The notes: generated by a model from the letters alone, not told the origin. Shown: positions 21,963-32,822, counted from the stretch's first letter. The stretch is DNA of 64,000 nt from Larimichthys crocea (GCF_000972845.2 NW_020858448.1:1-64000); one strand, 5' to 3'. A program made the numbers and translations.

Positions 21963-22474
21963 ATAACACATCTTAGTAACTGTAACTGTAAATGCCCTGG
22001 TAGTAACTATAAAACACACCTTAGTTGAATTAAGATAAATTGACAAAACAATCAGCAACATAAGCTGGCATGACTATCTCTCACTAAACAGTGAAAAATA
22101 CTATTTAGTGCACTCAATTAGTCAGTCATGACCCAGATTCATATACAATATTCCAACATTCAGAAATATAAAATATCAAATATAAGATATCAATATTAGA
22201 CCAACCAACTCCAGAAAAACAACTTTCAATGTCTTTAATTCCCTTTTTTAAACATTTGGGACATTTACACATGCAAGAACTCTGATTTCTTTAAATAAAT
22301 GTAAAGAATGGACAAGAATATTATGCACACAAGTATGTGGAAAAAGTAGGTGTATATGTTATGTACAGTATATGCATGTCTATTTCTCTATATAAATGTG
22401 GTGCATAGATCATACATGTACATATGTATGTACATATGTATATATATGTACATCCAGACACATATGTACATCCA
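21963..22474. other. Unassigned AT-rich sequence
   Basis: No coding pattern. 22395-22450 holds an alternating CATATGTACATATGTA palindrome-rich tract. Confidence 0.4.
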
Positions 22475-23910
22475 TCAACTGTTCTTGTTTATCTGTGTTT
22501 TGGAGTATAGTGATCTGTAGCGTCTTTTTGCTGGTGTAGTCTGTGTTGGATACACATTTTCCTGGTCTTGGGAGATAGAAGGGTAGTAAGGTACTATGAG
22601 CTCTTTTAGATATGATGGTGCCTGACCATGAAGAGCTTTGTAAGTAAGGAGAAGAATTTTAAATTCTATTCTAGATTTAACAGGTAGCCAATGCAAGGAA
22701 GCCAAAATGGGAGAGATGTGATCTCTGTTCCTGTCAGAACACGTGCAGCAGCATTCTGAATTAACTGCAAAGTCCTAAGAGACTCTTTGGAGCAGCCTGA
22801 TAACAAAGAGTTACAATAGTCAAGCCTTGAAGTAAGAAATGCGTAGACTAGTTTTTCTGTATCCGCTTGAGACACGATGCGTCTGATTTTGGCGATGTTA
22901 CGTAAGTGGAAGAATGCAGTCCTCGAAATTTGGTTTATGTGGACGTTAAAGGACAAATCCTGATCAAAAACAACTCCAAGATTCTTTACGGTGGAGCTGG
23001 AGGCCAGGTGGTGGGTTATCCCATCTAAAGTAACTAAGTCTCTAGAAAGAGAATTTCTGAGGTGTTTGGGTCCAATTACAAGAACTTCAGTTTTGTCTGA
23101 ATTTAACATCAAAAAATTGTAGGTCTTCCAACTTTTTATATCCTTAAGGCATGCTTGGAGCTTAGTTCATTTATTGGTTGCATCAGGCTTGATCGATAAA
23201 TATAATTGGGTGTCGTCAGCATAACACTGAAAATTGATAGAATAATTCCTAATATTGTTCCCTAAAGGAAGCATATATAAACTGAATAGAAGTGGTCCTA
23301 GTACAAAACCTTGTGGGACTCCATGACAAACTTTGGTATGCATGGAGAATTCTTCATTGATGTGAACAAACTGAGATCGATCTAAGAAATACGACTTAAA
23401 CCAGCTTAGGGCGGTTCCTTTGATGCCAATTTTATGTTCCAGTCTCTGTAAAAGAATTTGATGGTCAATGGTGTCAAATGTGGCACTAAGATCTAACAGG
23501 ACAAGTACAGAGATGAGTCCTTTGTCTGATGCCATTAGGAGGTCGTTTGTAACTTTGACTAATGTGGTCTCTGTGCTATGATGCACTCTAAATCCTGACT
23601 GGAAATCCTCAAATAGACTATTGTTATGGAGAAAGTCACACAGCTGATTAGCTACAGCTTTCTCAAGTATCTTAGACAGAAAGGGAAGGTTTGATATCGG
23701 TCTGTAGTTGGCTAAGACCTCTGGGTCTAGAGTGGGCTTTTTAAGAAGAGGTTTAATTACAGCTACTTTAAAGGACTGTGGTACATATCCTGATAATAAA
23801 GACAGATTAATCATATCCAATAAAGAATGACTAACTAGAGGTAAAACATCCTTGAGCAGCCTGGTTGGGATGGGGTCTAAGAGACAGGTGGATGCCTTAG
23901 ATGCAGACAT
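22475..23910 (-). pseudogene. L2 reverse transcriptase and C-terminal domain
   Basis: The 247-codon frame at 23167-23910 contains [53 protein letters not shown] and [11 protein letters not shown], i.e. the RT fingers, motif A, motif B and the YADD active site. A TGA at about 23167-23169 splits it from the next frame (23112-22666: LNSDKTEVLVIGP, FFHLRNIAKIR, RLDYCNSLLSG). A further frameshift near 22690 leads to MASLHWLPVKSRIEFKILLL at 22705-22475, where the copy ends. The catalytic residues are intact, but the frame is interrupted twice. Confidence 0.85.
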
Positions 23911-24259
23911 TATTAAAGTTATTTGATGAAGGTGATGGGAGTAAAACAGTCTAAATACATATCAGGTTTTACAGCTGTTTCCAAATGTGCTGTATCAGAA
24001 TGCAGATCAATGCCTGTTGAGGGCAAGAGGTGATGGATTTTGTCTCTAATAGTTATAATTTTATCATTAAAGAAGCTCATGAAGTCAATGCTACTAAGAC
24101 CAAAAGGAATATATGGCTCAGTAGAGCTGTGGTTCTCTGTTAGCCGAGTGCTGAAGAGAAACCTGGGGTTGTTCTTATTCTCCTCTATTAATAAAGAGTA
24201 ATAGGCTGCTCTGGCATTATGAGCCTTCCTGTATGTTTTGAGATTATCTTGCTTGAGAT

Positions 24260-25087
24260 TATCTTATTCTTCCAGTTTAGTGGCACGCCATTTGCATTCA
24301 GATTTACGCATCTCTTGTTTTAATTTACGAGTCTGCTGGCTATACCATGGTGCTAACCTCCTTTGTTTAATTGAATTAAATTTGGCTACAGCACTATCAG
24401 ACAAACATCTGCTGTAGGAGTTTCTGCAAAGGCTTATAGTCCAGTAATACGAACTCAAAGGTTATTAAAAAAATGGTCAGACAGAAAAGGATTCTATGGA
24501 AAGACAATTAGATTATCAATTTCAATGCCATATGAGAGAACAAGATCAAGAGTGTGGTTCAGACAATGAGTCGATTTATTTACACTCTGATAGAAGCCGA
24601 TTGAATCTAATAAAGAGATAAACGCAGTACTAAGAGTATTATTCTGGTTGTCCACATGAATGTTAAAATCACCTACAATAATTACTTTATCTGTTTTAAG
24701 GATCAAGCCTGATGCAAATTCTGCAAATTCAGATAAAAATTCAGAATAAGGACCTGGAGCTCGATATACTGTAACAAATAAAATTGGCTGTAAAGTTTTC
24801 CAGGTTGGGTGAGTGAGGCTAAGGACAAGACTTTCAAATGAATTATAATTTAGTTTAGGTTTGGGATTTATTAATAGACTTGAGTCAAATATGGCTCCAA
24901 CTCCACCACCTCGACCAGTACTTCGAGGAACATGAGTATTATAATGACTCGGAGGAGTGGATTCATTTAAGCTAACATATTCATCCTCCTGCAGCCAGGT
25001 TTCAGTGAGACAAAACAAATCAATATCATAGTCAGATATTAATTCATTGACTAAGACAGCTTTAGATGACAAAGACCTGATATTCAA
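24260..25087 (-). pseudogene. L2 apurinic-like endonuclease domain
   Basis: The 197-codon frame 24494-25087 begins MNIRSLSSK and contains [30 protein letters not shown] and IIVGDFNIH, the asparagine, glutamate and aspartate motifs of the AP-endonuclease fold of LINEs. It stops at a TAG at 24494 just before the expected SDH motif. Coding resemblance continues past this stop to about 24260 with KRRLAPWYSQQTRKLKQ. It is one nonsense mutation from being continuous here. Confidence 0.8.
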
Positions 25088-25728
25088 TAGTCCACATTTA
25101 ATTCTCTTATTTTGGACTGTTGGAGATGTTGATTTAATTTGTATTAAGTTATTATGATGAACTCCTCTTCTGTTTGTTTTATCTTTAAATAATGTAGGTG
25201 GACAGGGGACAGAGTCTCTATACTAAAGGACTGGGTGGGCAGCTGCTCTAATGGAGGCGCAGAGAAGCGTGTAAGACTGTAGCTCTGCTTCCTGGTCTCA
25301 ACTCTGGGTTGTCACGGCTTTGGTCAACTAATAAACATGGACATATTTCTAGATATGAGAGCTGCTCCATCCAAAGTGGGATGGAGCAGGTTTTCCCCAG
25401 AAAGGTGTCCAATTGTCTATGAAGCCCACATCGTTTGCTGGACACCACCTCGACAGCCAGCGGTGAAATGATGACATGCGGCTATACATGTCATCACTGG
25501 TCACATTGTGGAGGGGACCAGAGAAAAGAGTCCGACATCATTTTGGCATATTCACACACCGATGAAACATTAATTTTAGTGACCTCCGATTGGCGTAACC
25601 GGGTGTCATTACCGCCGACGTGAATAACAATCTTACTGTATTTACGCTTATCCTTAGCCAGCAGTTTCAAAAAAGACTTGATGTCGCCTGCTCTGGCCCC
25701 CAGAAAACATTTAACTTATGGCCCCCAG

Positions 25729-26704
25729 TAGGGCTGCACGATATGGCCTATAACCAATATCTCGATATTTTTAAGCTAAATTGCGATACACGATATATAT
25801 CACGACATTTTTATTTCTCCTGTAAATCACTATGAATGTTAAATTCAACCCTTTGATGCAAAAAATAACATCAGTATGATGATTCAAGTAGACCCTTGTA
25901 TTAGAGTTTTTGGTAATTTGCATGCAAAAAGTGGAAAATCACAATCAAATTAATTTTTAGCAAACCCCCTTTATTTCAAATTAGGGTGCTACACTCACAA
26001 GATTTAACAAATAAATTTAGATAATAACATGGTAACCTGAACCACTGCCATATAATGGATCCAGTGCAGTGATGTGCGGGTCCATGTTTGATCGACCTGC
26101 ACCGACGTTTTAAACTAACCCGCCCGAACTCGGACATTAGCAAATAATTGTGAAATATTGTACCCAACCCGGGTACATAAAAACCAGCCAATAAAGTCTG
26201 TGTATTTCACAGAAAATTGTGTCTACTGCATAAATTACAAAACTTTACTTGGCATCTTTATTTCAAACGACCCGACCGACTGCGACCTGAATATCATTAA
26301 AAATATTGTTTGGTGACTCAATTTGGATCAACTCACGCATCACTGATCCAGTGCTGTTTGTCTTCGGAACCAAGTCGTCCGTCTCCATCTTCAATTAACT
26401 CGCTTGGGCTCTTCACTTTTTTTTTGCTCTGTCTCTTTTCTCTTCTCTGTCCCAGAGATTTTCTGTCTCTCCTCACTTGATACAAAAAGTACACATGCAC
26501 ACAGGGGATTTTTCTGGGTGGGCGGGGCAGTGTGCTGCGTGCTGTGAGCAGCACCAGCAGTGAGTGTCACAGGCAAAACTCCGGAGAATTAAATGCAGAT
26601 GGACATGTGACAAGTACTCGATGGTCGCGATATAGTCATTTCATACATCTCACGTAGAACAAGCCGCGATATATTGAGTATATTCCATATATCGCCCACC
26701 CCTA
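25729..26704. mobile_element. hAT MITE with TAGGGCTGCACGATATGG ends
   Basis: The left end TAGGGCTGCACGATATGG and the complement of the right end, TAGGGGTGGGCGATATATGG, form terminal inverted repeats. Flanks GCCCCCAG (25721-25728) and GCCCCCGG (26705-26712) match at seven of eight bases. The L2 ORF1 reading continues on both sides. It contains a younger hAT at 26067-26345. Confidence 0.88.
26067..26345. mobile_element. Nested hAT MITE with CAGTGATG ends
   Basis: The left end CAGTGATGTGCGGGTC and the complement of the right end, CAGTGATGCGTGAGTTG, pair. Perfect 8-bp duplications ATCCAGTG lie at 26059-26066 and 26346-26353. It is inside the hAT at 25729-26704, which is inside the L2. Confidence 0.92.
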
Positions 26705-27390
26705 GCCCCCGGTGTCGCTAACTTCACGTTTCTGACTATGGAGCTGCCAATGCCCAGAGTTGGCCTCTCAGCGGGTGTGTCGCTGAGCGGGGAAAGTCTG
26801 TTAGAAACGTGGAGCGGTTGGTGGTGTACCGTGGGCTTCAGTTTGGAGCTATGCCTCCTTCGAACAGTCACCCAGCCTCCCGGCTACTCGGGAACTACCG
26901 GGGGACGGCTAACTGAAGCTACCTGTGGCTGTACCGCACCGGCTACATGGGACTGGCTAACTATCTGAGCTACTGACTGTTCGGTGGTGCGGTACCGTGC
27001 CTCTAACTCACTGACCCTCGCCTCCAAAGCTACAAATAAACTACATTTATTACAAGTACCGTTATCACTAAAGGAGGACGAGGAGTAACTGAACATGTGG
27101 CACACAGGACAGGAGAGAGCAGGAGAGGAGAGAGGAGAGGAGAGAGACGCCATTGCTATAGCTAGGCTAGTTGGTGTGGCTAACAGAAACTGGTAAACTA
27201 GCAGATTGTGGTTACTAGAGTTAAGAGACCTGTTCGTGCACAGACAGAACAAGTTTAAGGATAGTGCAGAGAAAAGTAGATAGTCGCTGATGTGAGAAAT
27301 ATACGAAAATCTGTTTAGGTGAGAAGAAAACCTCATCAATTGGCTCTCTGATCTTTGGCTTGCTGGATCGTCTGTTAGCTTTTCCACTCT

Positions 27391-28009
27391 CTAAGCGAAC
27401 TGCACCAGGGTTCACTTGCAAGCAGACCGAGACCCACATTTTCAGGTGGACCAGAGTTCGCTTGTTTGGTCCACAAGAGTTTGGATGCGCTTTCACACCT
27501 GTCCAAATGAACTGGACTATCTGAGGAACCATACTCTGTTCCGATTAAAGCGGACCAACAGTGCTGGTGTGAAAGACAAAGACTAAGACTACAGTCAGAT
27601 GCTAATATGGGACAGAGTATTAGACACACTTTATATGAATTACTGATTATTTCTTCCTTTCCTGTGGATGTGCTCTGCAAAAAAGTTGTTCTGTTCATCA
27701 GTCCTAGCAGGGCCCTAGTCCTTGTTTATCTTTAACATCTAGCAGAGTTGTGGGAGATTCACATATGCCTGACAGTCCAGAGCCATGCAGCTATTCTGTT
27801 TGTCCTCCAGCAGATAGATATGTGGATCCTTCTGCCTCATTTTGACTGCCCATTATTCTGTAGCTGCTTCTATGTGGATTCACTCTTAGTGTTCTCTTGT
27901 AGTTAGCAGTTCCTGGTAGTTGGTGCAGGCTGACCTAAGGTATCTTCTGATAGCTGTCCTGTCTGGAACTGTCCTAAGGAGGCACAGCCATAAGCAGAAG
28001 TCCCTGGTT
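27391..28009. other. Unassigned flank of the Polinton
   Basis: 27395-27590 resembles the end of a DNA transposon (GGACCAGAGTTCGCTTGTTTGG, GCGGACCAACAGTGCTGGTGTGAAAG), but no partner end was found. The rest is non-coding. Confidence 0.35.
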
Positions 28010-28131
28010 AGAGAGATATACTTTACACCTTTCGTCAAACTCTGGTTGACCCCACTTTGACAGTTTTACAACTTTGACCTTTGACCCAATAAGGGGGGGG
28101 GCGCCGACCCCGCCATTGCTATTGGCTGTGC
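28010..28131 (+). repeat. Polinton left terminal inverted repeat
   Basis: It pairs with 52511-52630 at roughly 85-90 percent identity by eye, from AGAGAGATATACT to CCATTGCTATTGGCTGT. A G-run (28094-28101) differs in length between the two ends. Confidence 0.9.
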
Positions 28132-28620
28132 CGAAGGCCCCCCTCCATCCAACGTCTCCTGACCGCGTGCAACATCCGAGAGGACGACGCCAGAGTCAAA
28201 ACCGTGGTGCAGATTCTATTACACGAGCTCAGATCTGCGAGGAACATCCAGGATTCCATCAGCAGCATGTACGATGAGCTGATTGGCCAGGTCATACTCA
28301 AAATAGGAGAACTGAAACTGGTGACGGAGGGTTGGGAAAGCGAATAAGTTTGTTCTCTTGTTTCTGTTTTGTTTATTAAACATGGGTAATTATTGGAGAA
28401 AACTTGTAACCTATGTAGAAGAGCGGATGATCATCACCCATCTGATTGAGATTTTGATATAGGATCTTTGCAACAGAGTTTCAACAGATAGAGACGCTGT
28501 CACAACACTGGTTGAAATCAGACGACTAAGCTACATTATGGACAGAGTTCGTTCTAACGCTGGACATCTTGGGAAGTCATGGTGCGGTGTGCGAATGCAA
28601 TTTTTTTCAACCAATGTACA
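28129..28620 (+). pseudogene. Small Polinton ORFs of unknown function left of integrase
   Basis: One frame ending at TAA 28345-28347 reads RLLTACNIREDDARVKTVVQ, then HELRSARNIQDSISSMYDEL and KIGELKLVTEGWESE. It looks like a helical coding sequence but has no ATG in frame. A second stretch near 28495-28580 reads TLVEIRRLSYIMDRVRSNAG. Their position, between the terminal repeat and integrase, fits the small variable genes of vertebrate Polintons. I recognise no domain. Confidence 0.4.
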
Positions 28621-28783
28621 GTATTACACCTTATCTTATCATCATACCTTATCCTTTATGTATCTTTATCCTTTATGTATCTTAACCTTTGATGTATCCT
28701 ATTACAGTACAATTGTTAAAAGATATAAAGAAGCAATCCAGAGTGGTGTGTTTTTCAGTAAACCCTGAGAGTTTGTTGCAGGC

Positions 28784-29650
28784 AGACAGGCAGGATGGCG
28801 GTGAGATGGGTCATGAAAAGAGTGTATTACAACCCGGCCCATCTGTTTTGGAGGTGTAGACCGACTCCATAGGGGTATGCAGGATGAAATGAGAAAGAAA
28901 GTCAGTGTGGAAAATGTTAAAGATTTTTTACAAGAGCAAGATACCTACACTCTGCATAAACCAGCCAGAATACATTTAACCAGAAAGAGTTTTTGTCCCT
29001 AGGCCTAAACAAATTTCAAGCAGATCTTTGTGACATGCAAAGCATACGTGCGTGTTTTAAAGAGAAAAACCGCAGAGGTGGTGAAGGCCTTTGTTTCAAT
29101 CTTTAAAGACAGTCAGATCCCTGAAAAGTTACAAACGGATGCTGGTAAAGAGTTTTTCAACAAGAGTTTTGATGCTTTGATGAAGAAACACAACATTGTA
29201 CAGTTTGCCACAGCAAGCGATCTGAAGGCCTCTGTTGAGAGGTTTAACCGTACGTTAAAAACTAGAATGTGGAGATATTTTACGGCTAACAACACGAGGC
29301 GATACCTTGACGTTTTACAGGATTTGGTGAAAAGCTACAATCACAGCTTTCATAAAAGTATAAAAATGGCGCCTATGCAGGTGACCTCCGAGAATGCCTC
29401 TCGTATTTCAAAATCTGTACAGCACGTTTCCTACGTGACACAGTGATGCGGTGCAAATGAAATTTAAAAAGGGTGATCTTGTCAGATTATCCAAGGTCAG
29501 ATAATTTGATAAAAAATATGAACAGAGTTTTACGGACGAAGTGTTTACGGTGGAGGCCTGCATTCCTCGTACTCCCCCTGTGTACAAACTCCAAGATTAT
29601 GACGGCGAGCCTATCGAGGGCTTCTTTTACGAGGCAGAGTTGCAAAAAGT
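28784..29650 (+). pseudogene. Polinton retroviral-like integrase, N-terminal and core part
   Basis: The 5' region reads VYYNPAHL, then DFLQEQDTYTLHKPARIHL (28925-28980), the zinc-binding/linker zone. FQADLCDMQ near 29010 carries the first catalytic aspartate. The 138-codon frame 29030-29446 gives AYVRVLKRKTAEVVKAFVSI, LQTDAGKEFFNKSFDALMKK (second aspartate) and SVERFNRTLKTRMWRYF (catalytic glutamate). The 20-30 residues usually found between DMQ and AYV are missing. Frameshifts occur near 28860 and 29020. PVYKLQDYDGEPIEGFFYEA at 29575-29640 precedes the LINE insertion that cuts off the chromodomain. Confidence 0.85.
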
Positions 29651-29656
29651 AAAAAT

Positions 29657-29782
29657 AGAATAGAATAGAATAGAATATCTTTATTGTCATTGTCACCTGT
29701 ACAACGAAATTAAAAGTGCCATCCAGTCAGTGCAAAGATTTCACCAAGTGCAAAATTTACAAAGTGCAAGAAATTACATCAA

Positions 29783-29813
<31 letters not shown>

Positions 29814-32800
29814 ATCATGTGGGACAGATTACTGTGTGAATGATTGTCAGCGTGCCTTAGTTTTAGCAGCATTTAAACAGGTGATTGCCGTGGGGTAGAA
29901 ACTGTGCATGAATCTGTTTGTCCTTGCCCTGATTGCTCTGTACCGCTTTCCTGATGGCAACAGTTCAAACAGGGGGTGGCCAGGGTGTGAGGTGTCTTTT
30001 GTTATATTGTGGGCTTTTTTCACACACCGCAAGCGGTGAAGATCTTCCAGCGTGGGGAGGGGGCAGCCAACAATCTTTTGGGCGGTCTTGATGACCCCCT
30101 GGAGCGCATTCCTCTGAGCTGCTGTGCTGCTAGCGTACCATATACATATGCAGTATGTCATTATACTTTCTATGGTGGCTCTGTAGAAACAGATAAGCAG
30201 CCTTTGTGTGATGTTGCTCTTTCTGAGTGTCCTGAGAAAGTACAGTCTGTGTTGGGACTTCTTCAGCAGCTCAGAGGTGTTTGCGCTCCAGGTCAGGTTG
30301 TCCTCAATGCTGACTCCCAGGAAGCGAAAGTTTGTTACTCTCTCCACGCTTTGCCCGCTGATGTTAAGTGGAGGGATCTCTGTCCTTTTTTTCCTATAGT
30401 CAATTATGAGTTCTTTTGTCTTTGAGGTGTTCAGGAGAAGGTTGTTGGCCACACACCATGACACCAGCTGCGTTACCTCGTCTCTGTAGGCAGACTCGTC
30501 ACCCCCAGATATGAGCCCCACCACCGTGGTGTCGTCTGCAAATTTAATGATGGTGTTGCTCTGATGGACAGGGGAGCAGTCATGTGTGTACAGGGAGTAG
30601 AGCAGTGGGCTGAGCACACAGCCCTGGGGAGAGCCAGTGCTGAGGCTCAGGGCTGGGGATGTGTGGTGGCCGATTCTCACTCTCTGTTTGCGGTCGGAAA
30701 GGAAACTGTTAATCCACATGCAGGTTGTGTGAGGAAGCCCCAGGTCTCTCAGCTTGGTCACCAGTCTGTGTGGGAGGATGGTATTAAATGCTGAGCTGTA
30801 ATCCACGAAGAGCATCCGCACATAGTTCCCTTGTCCCTCCAGGTGTGACAGGGCGGCATGGAGTGCTGTGGCCACGGCGTCCTCCGTGGATCGGTTTGCT
30901 CTGTACGCAAACTGGTGGGGGTCAAGGCTGCGTGGCAGGGCTGATGTAATGTGACTACGGACCAGTTTTTCAAAGCACTTCATCACCACTGGGGTGAGTG
31001 CCACTGGTCTGTAGTCATTTAGACCAGAGATGTGGGGCTTCTTGGGCACAGGAACTATGATGGAGGACTTGAGACAGGGTGGGACAGTTGACTGTGCTAG
31101 TGATCTGTTGAAGATCCTGGTGAAGATCCCAGCCAGCTGGTCGGCGCAGTCCCTCAGCACCCGGCCCGGGACGCCATCAGGACCCGTCGCCTTCCTCGGG
31201 TTGACAGCCCGCAGCGAGCGCCTCACCTCGTGTTCCTCCAGAGTGAGGACTGTGCTGCTGTGGGCTGCGTGGTGTTGTTGGGCCTCTGGTGCTGTGACCT
31301 CAAAGCGGGCAAAGAAGATGTTCAGCTCCTCTGCCAGTGCAGGGTCACCTTCGGCGGCTCCGGGGTTGGTTTTATAGTTTGTCAGATGCTGGATGCCCTG
31401 CCACACCTGCCTGCTGTTGTTACTTTCCAGGTGGACCTCGATTCTTCTCCTGTATTCCGCTTTGGCCAGTTTGATGCCTCTCCTCAGGTCGGCTCGAGCT
31501 GCACTATAGTGGTCTCTGTCGCCGGTCCTGAAGGCGATGTTTCTCTGTTTCAGCAGCTGCTGGACCTCCCTGGTCATCCAGGGCTTTTGGTTTGGGTAGA
31601 CCCGGATGCGTTTTTTCACTGTGACAGTGTCTATGCAGTTCTTGATGTAACAGAGGACACTGTCTGTGAACACATCCAGGTTTTGATGTTCAAAAATGTC
31701 CCAGTTGGTCCTTTCAAAGCAGTCCTGTAGCTGCATGGAGGCCTCCTCTGGCCATGTGGTAACAGTCCTTGTAGTGGTGTGAGCGCTTTTCTTAACGGCT
31801 GCATATGTCGGGATTAGGAACAGTGATATGTGGTCAGACTGGCCCAGGTGTGGTAGGGGGCTAGCCCTGTAGCCCCCTTTGATGTTAGAATAAACTTTGT
31901 CCAAAGTGTTGTCACCCATAGTGGCACATTTGACATGCTGATGGAGTTTAGGGAGTGCTGTCCTTAAGTCCGCATGGTTAAAATCCCCAGCTATGATGTG
32001 TACAGCGCCAGGGTATCTGCTCTGCTGGTTGCTAACATTAGCATGCAACAGGGCAATAGCTGAGTTAGCATTAGCATCCGGTGGTATGTAAACAGCAGTT
32101 ATAGTGACCACGGTGAACTCTCTTGGGAGATATATGGGTCTGCACTTGATAGTCAGATACTCAATGTCCGGGGAGCAGTGACGGTCAGTTATCACTGTAT
32201 TTGTACACCAGCTGATGTTCACGTACATGCAGAGTCCTCCTCCTTTCCTCTTACCGGAGTCTGCTGTCCGATCGTGGCGCTGTACGGTGCGGCCTGCTAG
32301 CTCGATAGCAGAGTCCGGAATGCCTTGATGAAGCCAGGTTTCGGTGAAGAGCAGGATGCATGAATCTTTGACGTGTTTATTGGCTGCTATTTGTAGCCTC
32401 AGTTCATCCATCTTGTTCCCCAGGGATCTGGCATTTGAGACGAAAAGACTAGGAAGCGGTGGTTTGAGTGGCTGCCTCCGTAGCCTGGCTAGCGCACCAG
32501 CCCTGCAGCCTCGCTTTCTCCTTCTCTCTCGACGCCGCCTCCGCCTCCTCCCCGCCGGGATGGTAATCCATGGAGAGCCCGGTGCTCTCACTATCTCTGC
32601 CGGAATCTCATGCAGTCGGATAAGTTCGCTATTTTCGTTGTTATGATAGCGTAATCCGATCATAAGAAGGTCATATCGGCTGTAGATGTTACTCGCTCGA
32701 CTGACTGCACACAAAACAAAACACAAAACGAACAAAAACAACCAAACACTGCGCTGACTGGTGAGACACTGAGCTGCTGCAACTATGTGCGCCGCCATCT

Positions 32801-32816
32801 TAAAATTCTATCTATC
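29657..32816 (-). mobile_element. Rex1/CR1-like LINE, apparently intact, inserted in Polinton integrase
   Basis: The insertion is bounded by TAAAAAT at 29650-29656 and 32817-32823. On minus the element ends ...GACAATGACAATAAAGATATTCT followed by ATTCT pentamers, a tail typical of Rex1/Babar-like elements. It starts only 18 bp before its ATG. The Polinton integrase reading stops at AELQKV on one side and resumes at MSKDRTYHVEEIL on the other. The clade name is a best guess from tail and RT style. Confidence 0.85.
29847..32798 (-). CDS. LINE endonuclease-reverse transcriptase, 983 aa, uninterrupted
   Basis: This is the only long intact ORF in the window. Residues 18-35 are hydrophobic and 84-96 form an arginine run. 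The endonuclease spans roughly residues 115-330: SNARSL (121), FTETWL (151), GDFN (271) and SDH (321). The reverse transcriptase spans roughly 515-800: LNDYRPVALTPVVMKCFEKL (593), FVDYSSAFNTI (664), TGSPQGCVLSPLLYSLYTHD (721) and KFADDTTVVGLISGGDESA (752). The end resembles HPGHPLFELLPSGKRYRAI and FMHSFYPTAI, the usual C-terminus of this group. All catalytic residues I can check are present. With the 7-bp duplication and simple tail, it looks like a young and possibly retrotransposition-competent copy, although a short 5' UTR might mean 5' loss. Confidence 0.92.
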   Translation of the reverse strand: MAAHIVAAAQCLTSQRSVWLFLFVLCFVLCAVSRASNIYSRYDLLMIGLRYHNNENSELIRLHEIPAEIVRAPGSPWITIPAGRRRRRRRERRRKRGCRAGALARLRRQPLKPPLPSLFVSNARSLGNKMDELRLQIAANKHVKDSCILLFTETWLHQGIPDSAIELAGRTVQRHDRTADSGKRKGGGLCMYVNISWCTNTVITDRHCSPDIEYLTIKCRPIYLPREFTVVTITAVYIPPDANANSAIALLHANVSNQQSRYPGAVHIIAGDFNHADLRTALPKLHQHVKCATMGDNTLDKVYSNIKGGYRASPLPHLGQSDHISLFLIPTYAAVKKSAHTTTRTVTTWPEEASMQLQDCFERTNWDIFEHQNLDVFTDSVLCYIKNCIDTVTVKKRIRVYPNQKPWMTREVQQLLKQRNIAFRTGDRDHYSAARADLRRGIKLAKAEYRRRIEVHLESNNSRQVWQGIQHLTNYKTNPGAAEGDPALAEELNIFFARFEVTAPEAQQHHAAHSSTVLTLEEHEVRRSLRAVNPRKATGPDGVPGRVLRDCADQLAGIFTRIFNRSLAQSTVPPCLKSSIIVPVPKKPHISGLNDYRPVALTPVVMKCFEKLVRSHITSALPRSLDPHQFAYRANRSTEDAVATALHAALSHLEGQGNYVRMLFVDYSSAFNTILPHRLVTKLRDLGLPHTTCMWINSFLSDRKQRVRIGHHTSPALSLSTGSPQGCVLSPLLYSLYTHDCSPVHQSNTIIKFADDTTVVGLISGGDESAYRDEVTQLVSWCVANNLLLNTSKTKELIIDYRKKRTEIPPLNISGQSVERVTNFRFLGVSIEDNLTWSANTSELLKKSQHRLYFLRTLRKSNITQRLLICFYRATIESIMTYCICIWYASSTAAQRNALQGVIKTAQKIVGCPLPTLEDLHRLRCVKKAHNITKDTSHPGHPLFELLPSGKRYRAIRARTNRFMHSFYPTAITCLNAAKTKAR

Positions 32817-32822
32817 TAAAAA

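Larger units (their letters stand above)
22475..27390 (-). mobile_element. L2-clade LINE, nearly full length but 3'-truncated
   Basis: Read on minus, the order is an ORF1-like region (27390-25200), an endonuclease (25087-24494), a linker, a reverse transcriptase (23910-23167) and a C-terminal region ending at 22475. The typical L2 3' UTR, seen in another copy at 60600-60860, is missing. A 976-bp hAT interrupts ORF1. Stops and frameshifts are few but sufficient to inactivate it. Confidence 0.85.
25200..27390 (-). pseudogene. L2 ORF1-like region: coiled coil plus SGNH-hydrolase-like domain
   Basis: The 5' part (27387-26884) encodes CPVCHMFSYSSSSFSDNG and CNKCSLFVALEARVSELEAR, a possible CxxC pair then a short coiled coil. 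After proline-rich sequence comes [20 protein letters not shown] and [12 protein letters not shown] (26871-26650 frame). Then, beyond the hAT insertion, [20 protein letters not shown] near 25610-25550. IGSS and GGND fit blocks I and III of SGNH/GDSL esterases, known from ORF1 of some L2/CR1 LINEs. The final DGIHP-type block is degraded. Frameshifts are present and the hAT at 25729-26704 interrupts it. Confidence 0.65.

Noticed and set aside
27395..27590. DNA-transposon end flanking the Polinton
   Set aside because: The sequence resembles a dispersed repeat, but no inverted partner or duplication was found.
29030..29446. Retroviral pol gene
   Set aside because: The integrase style (LQTDAGKEF, SVERFNRTLKTRMW), adjacent capsid genes and terminal repeats show that it belongs to the Polinton.
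30009..31730. Several plus-strand ORFs of 100-166 codons
   Set aside because: They are shadows of the intact minus-strand LINE ORF at 29847-32798.
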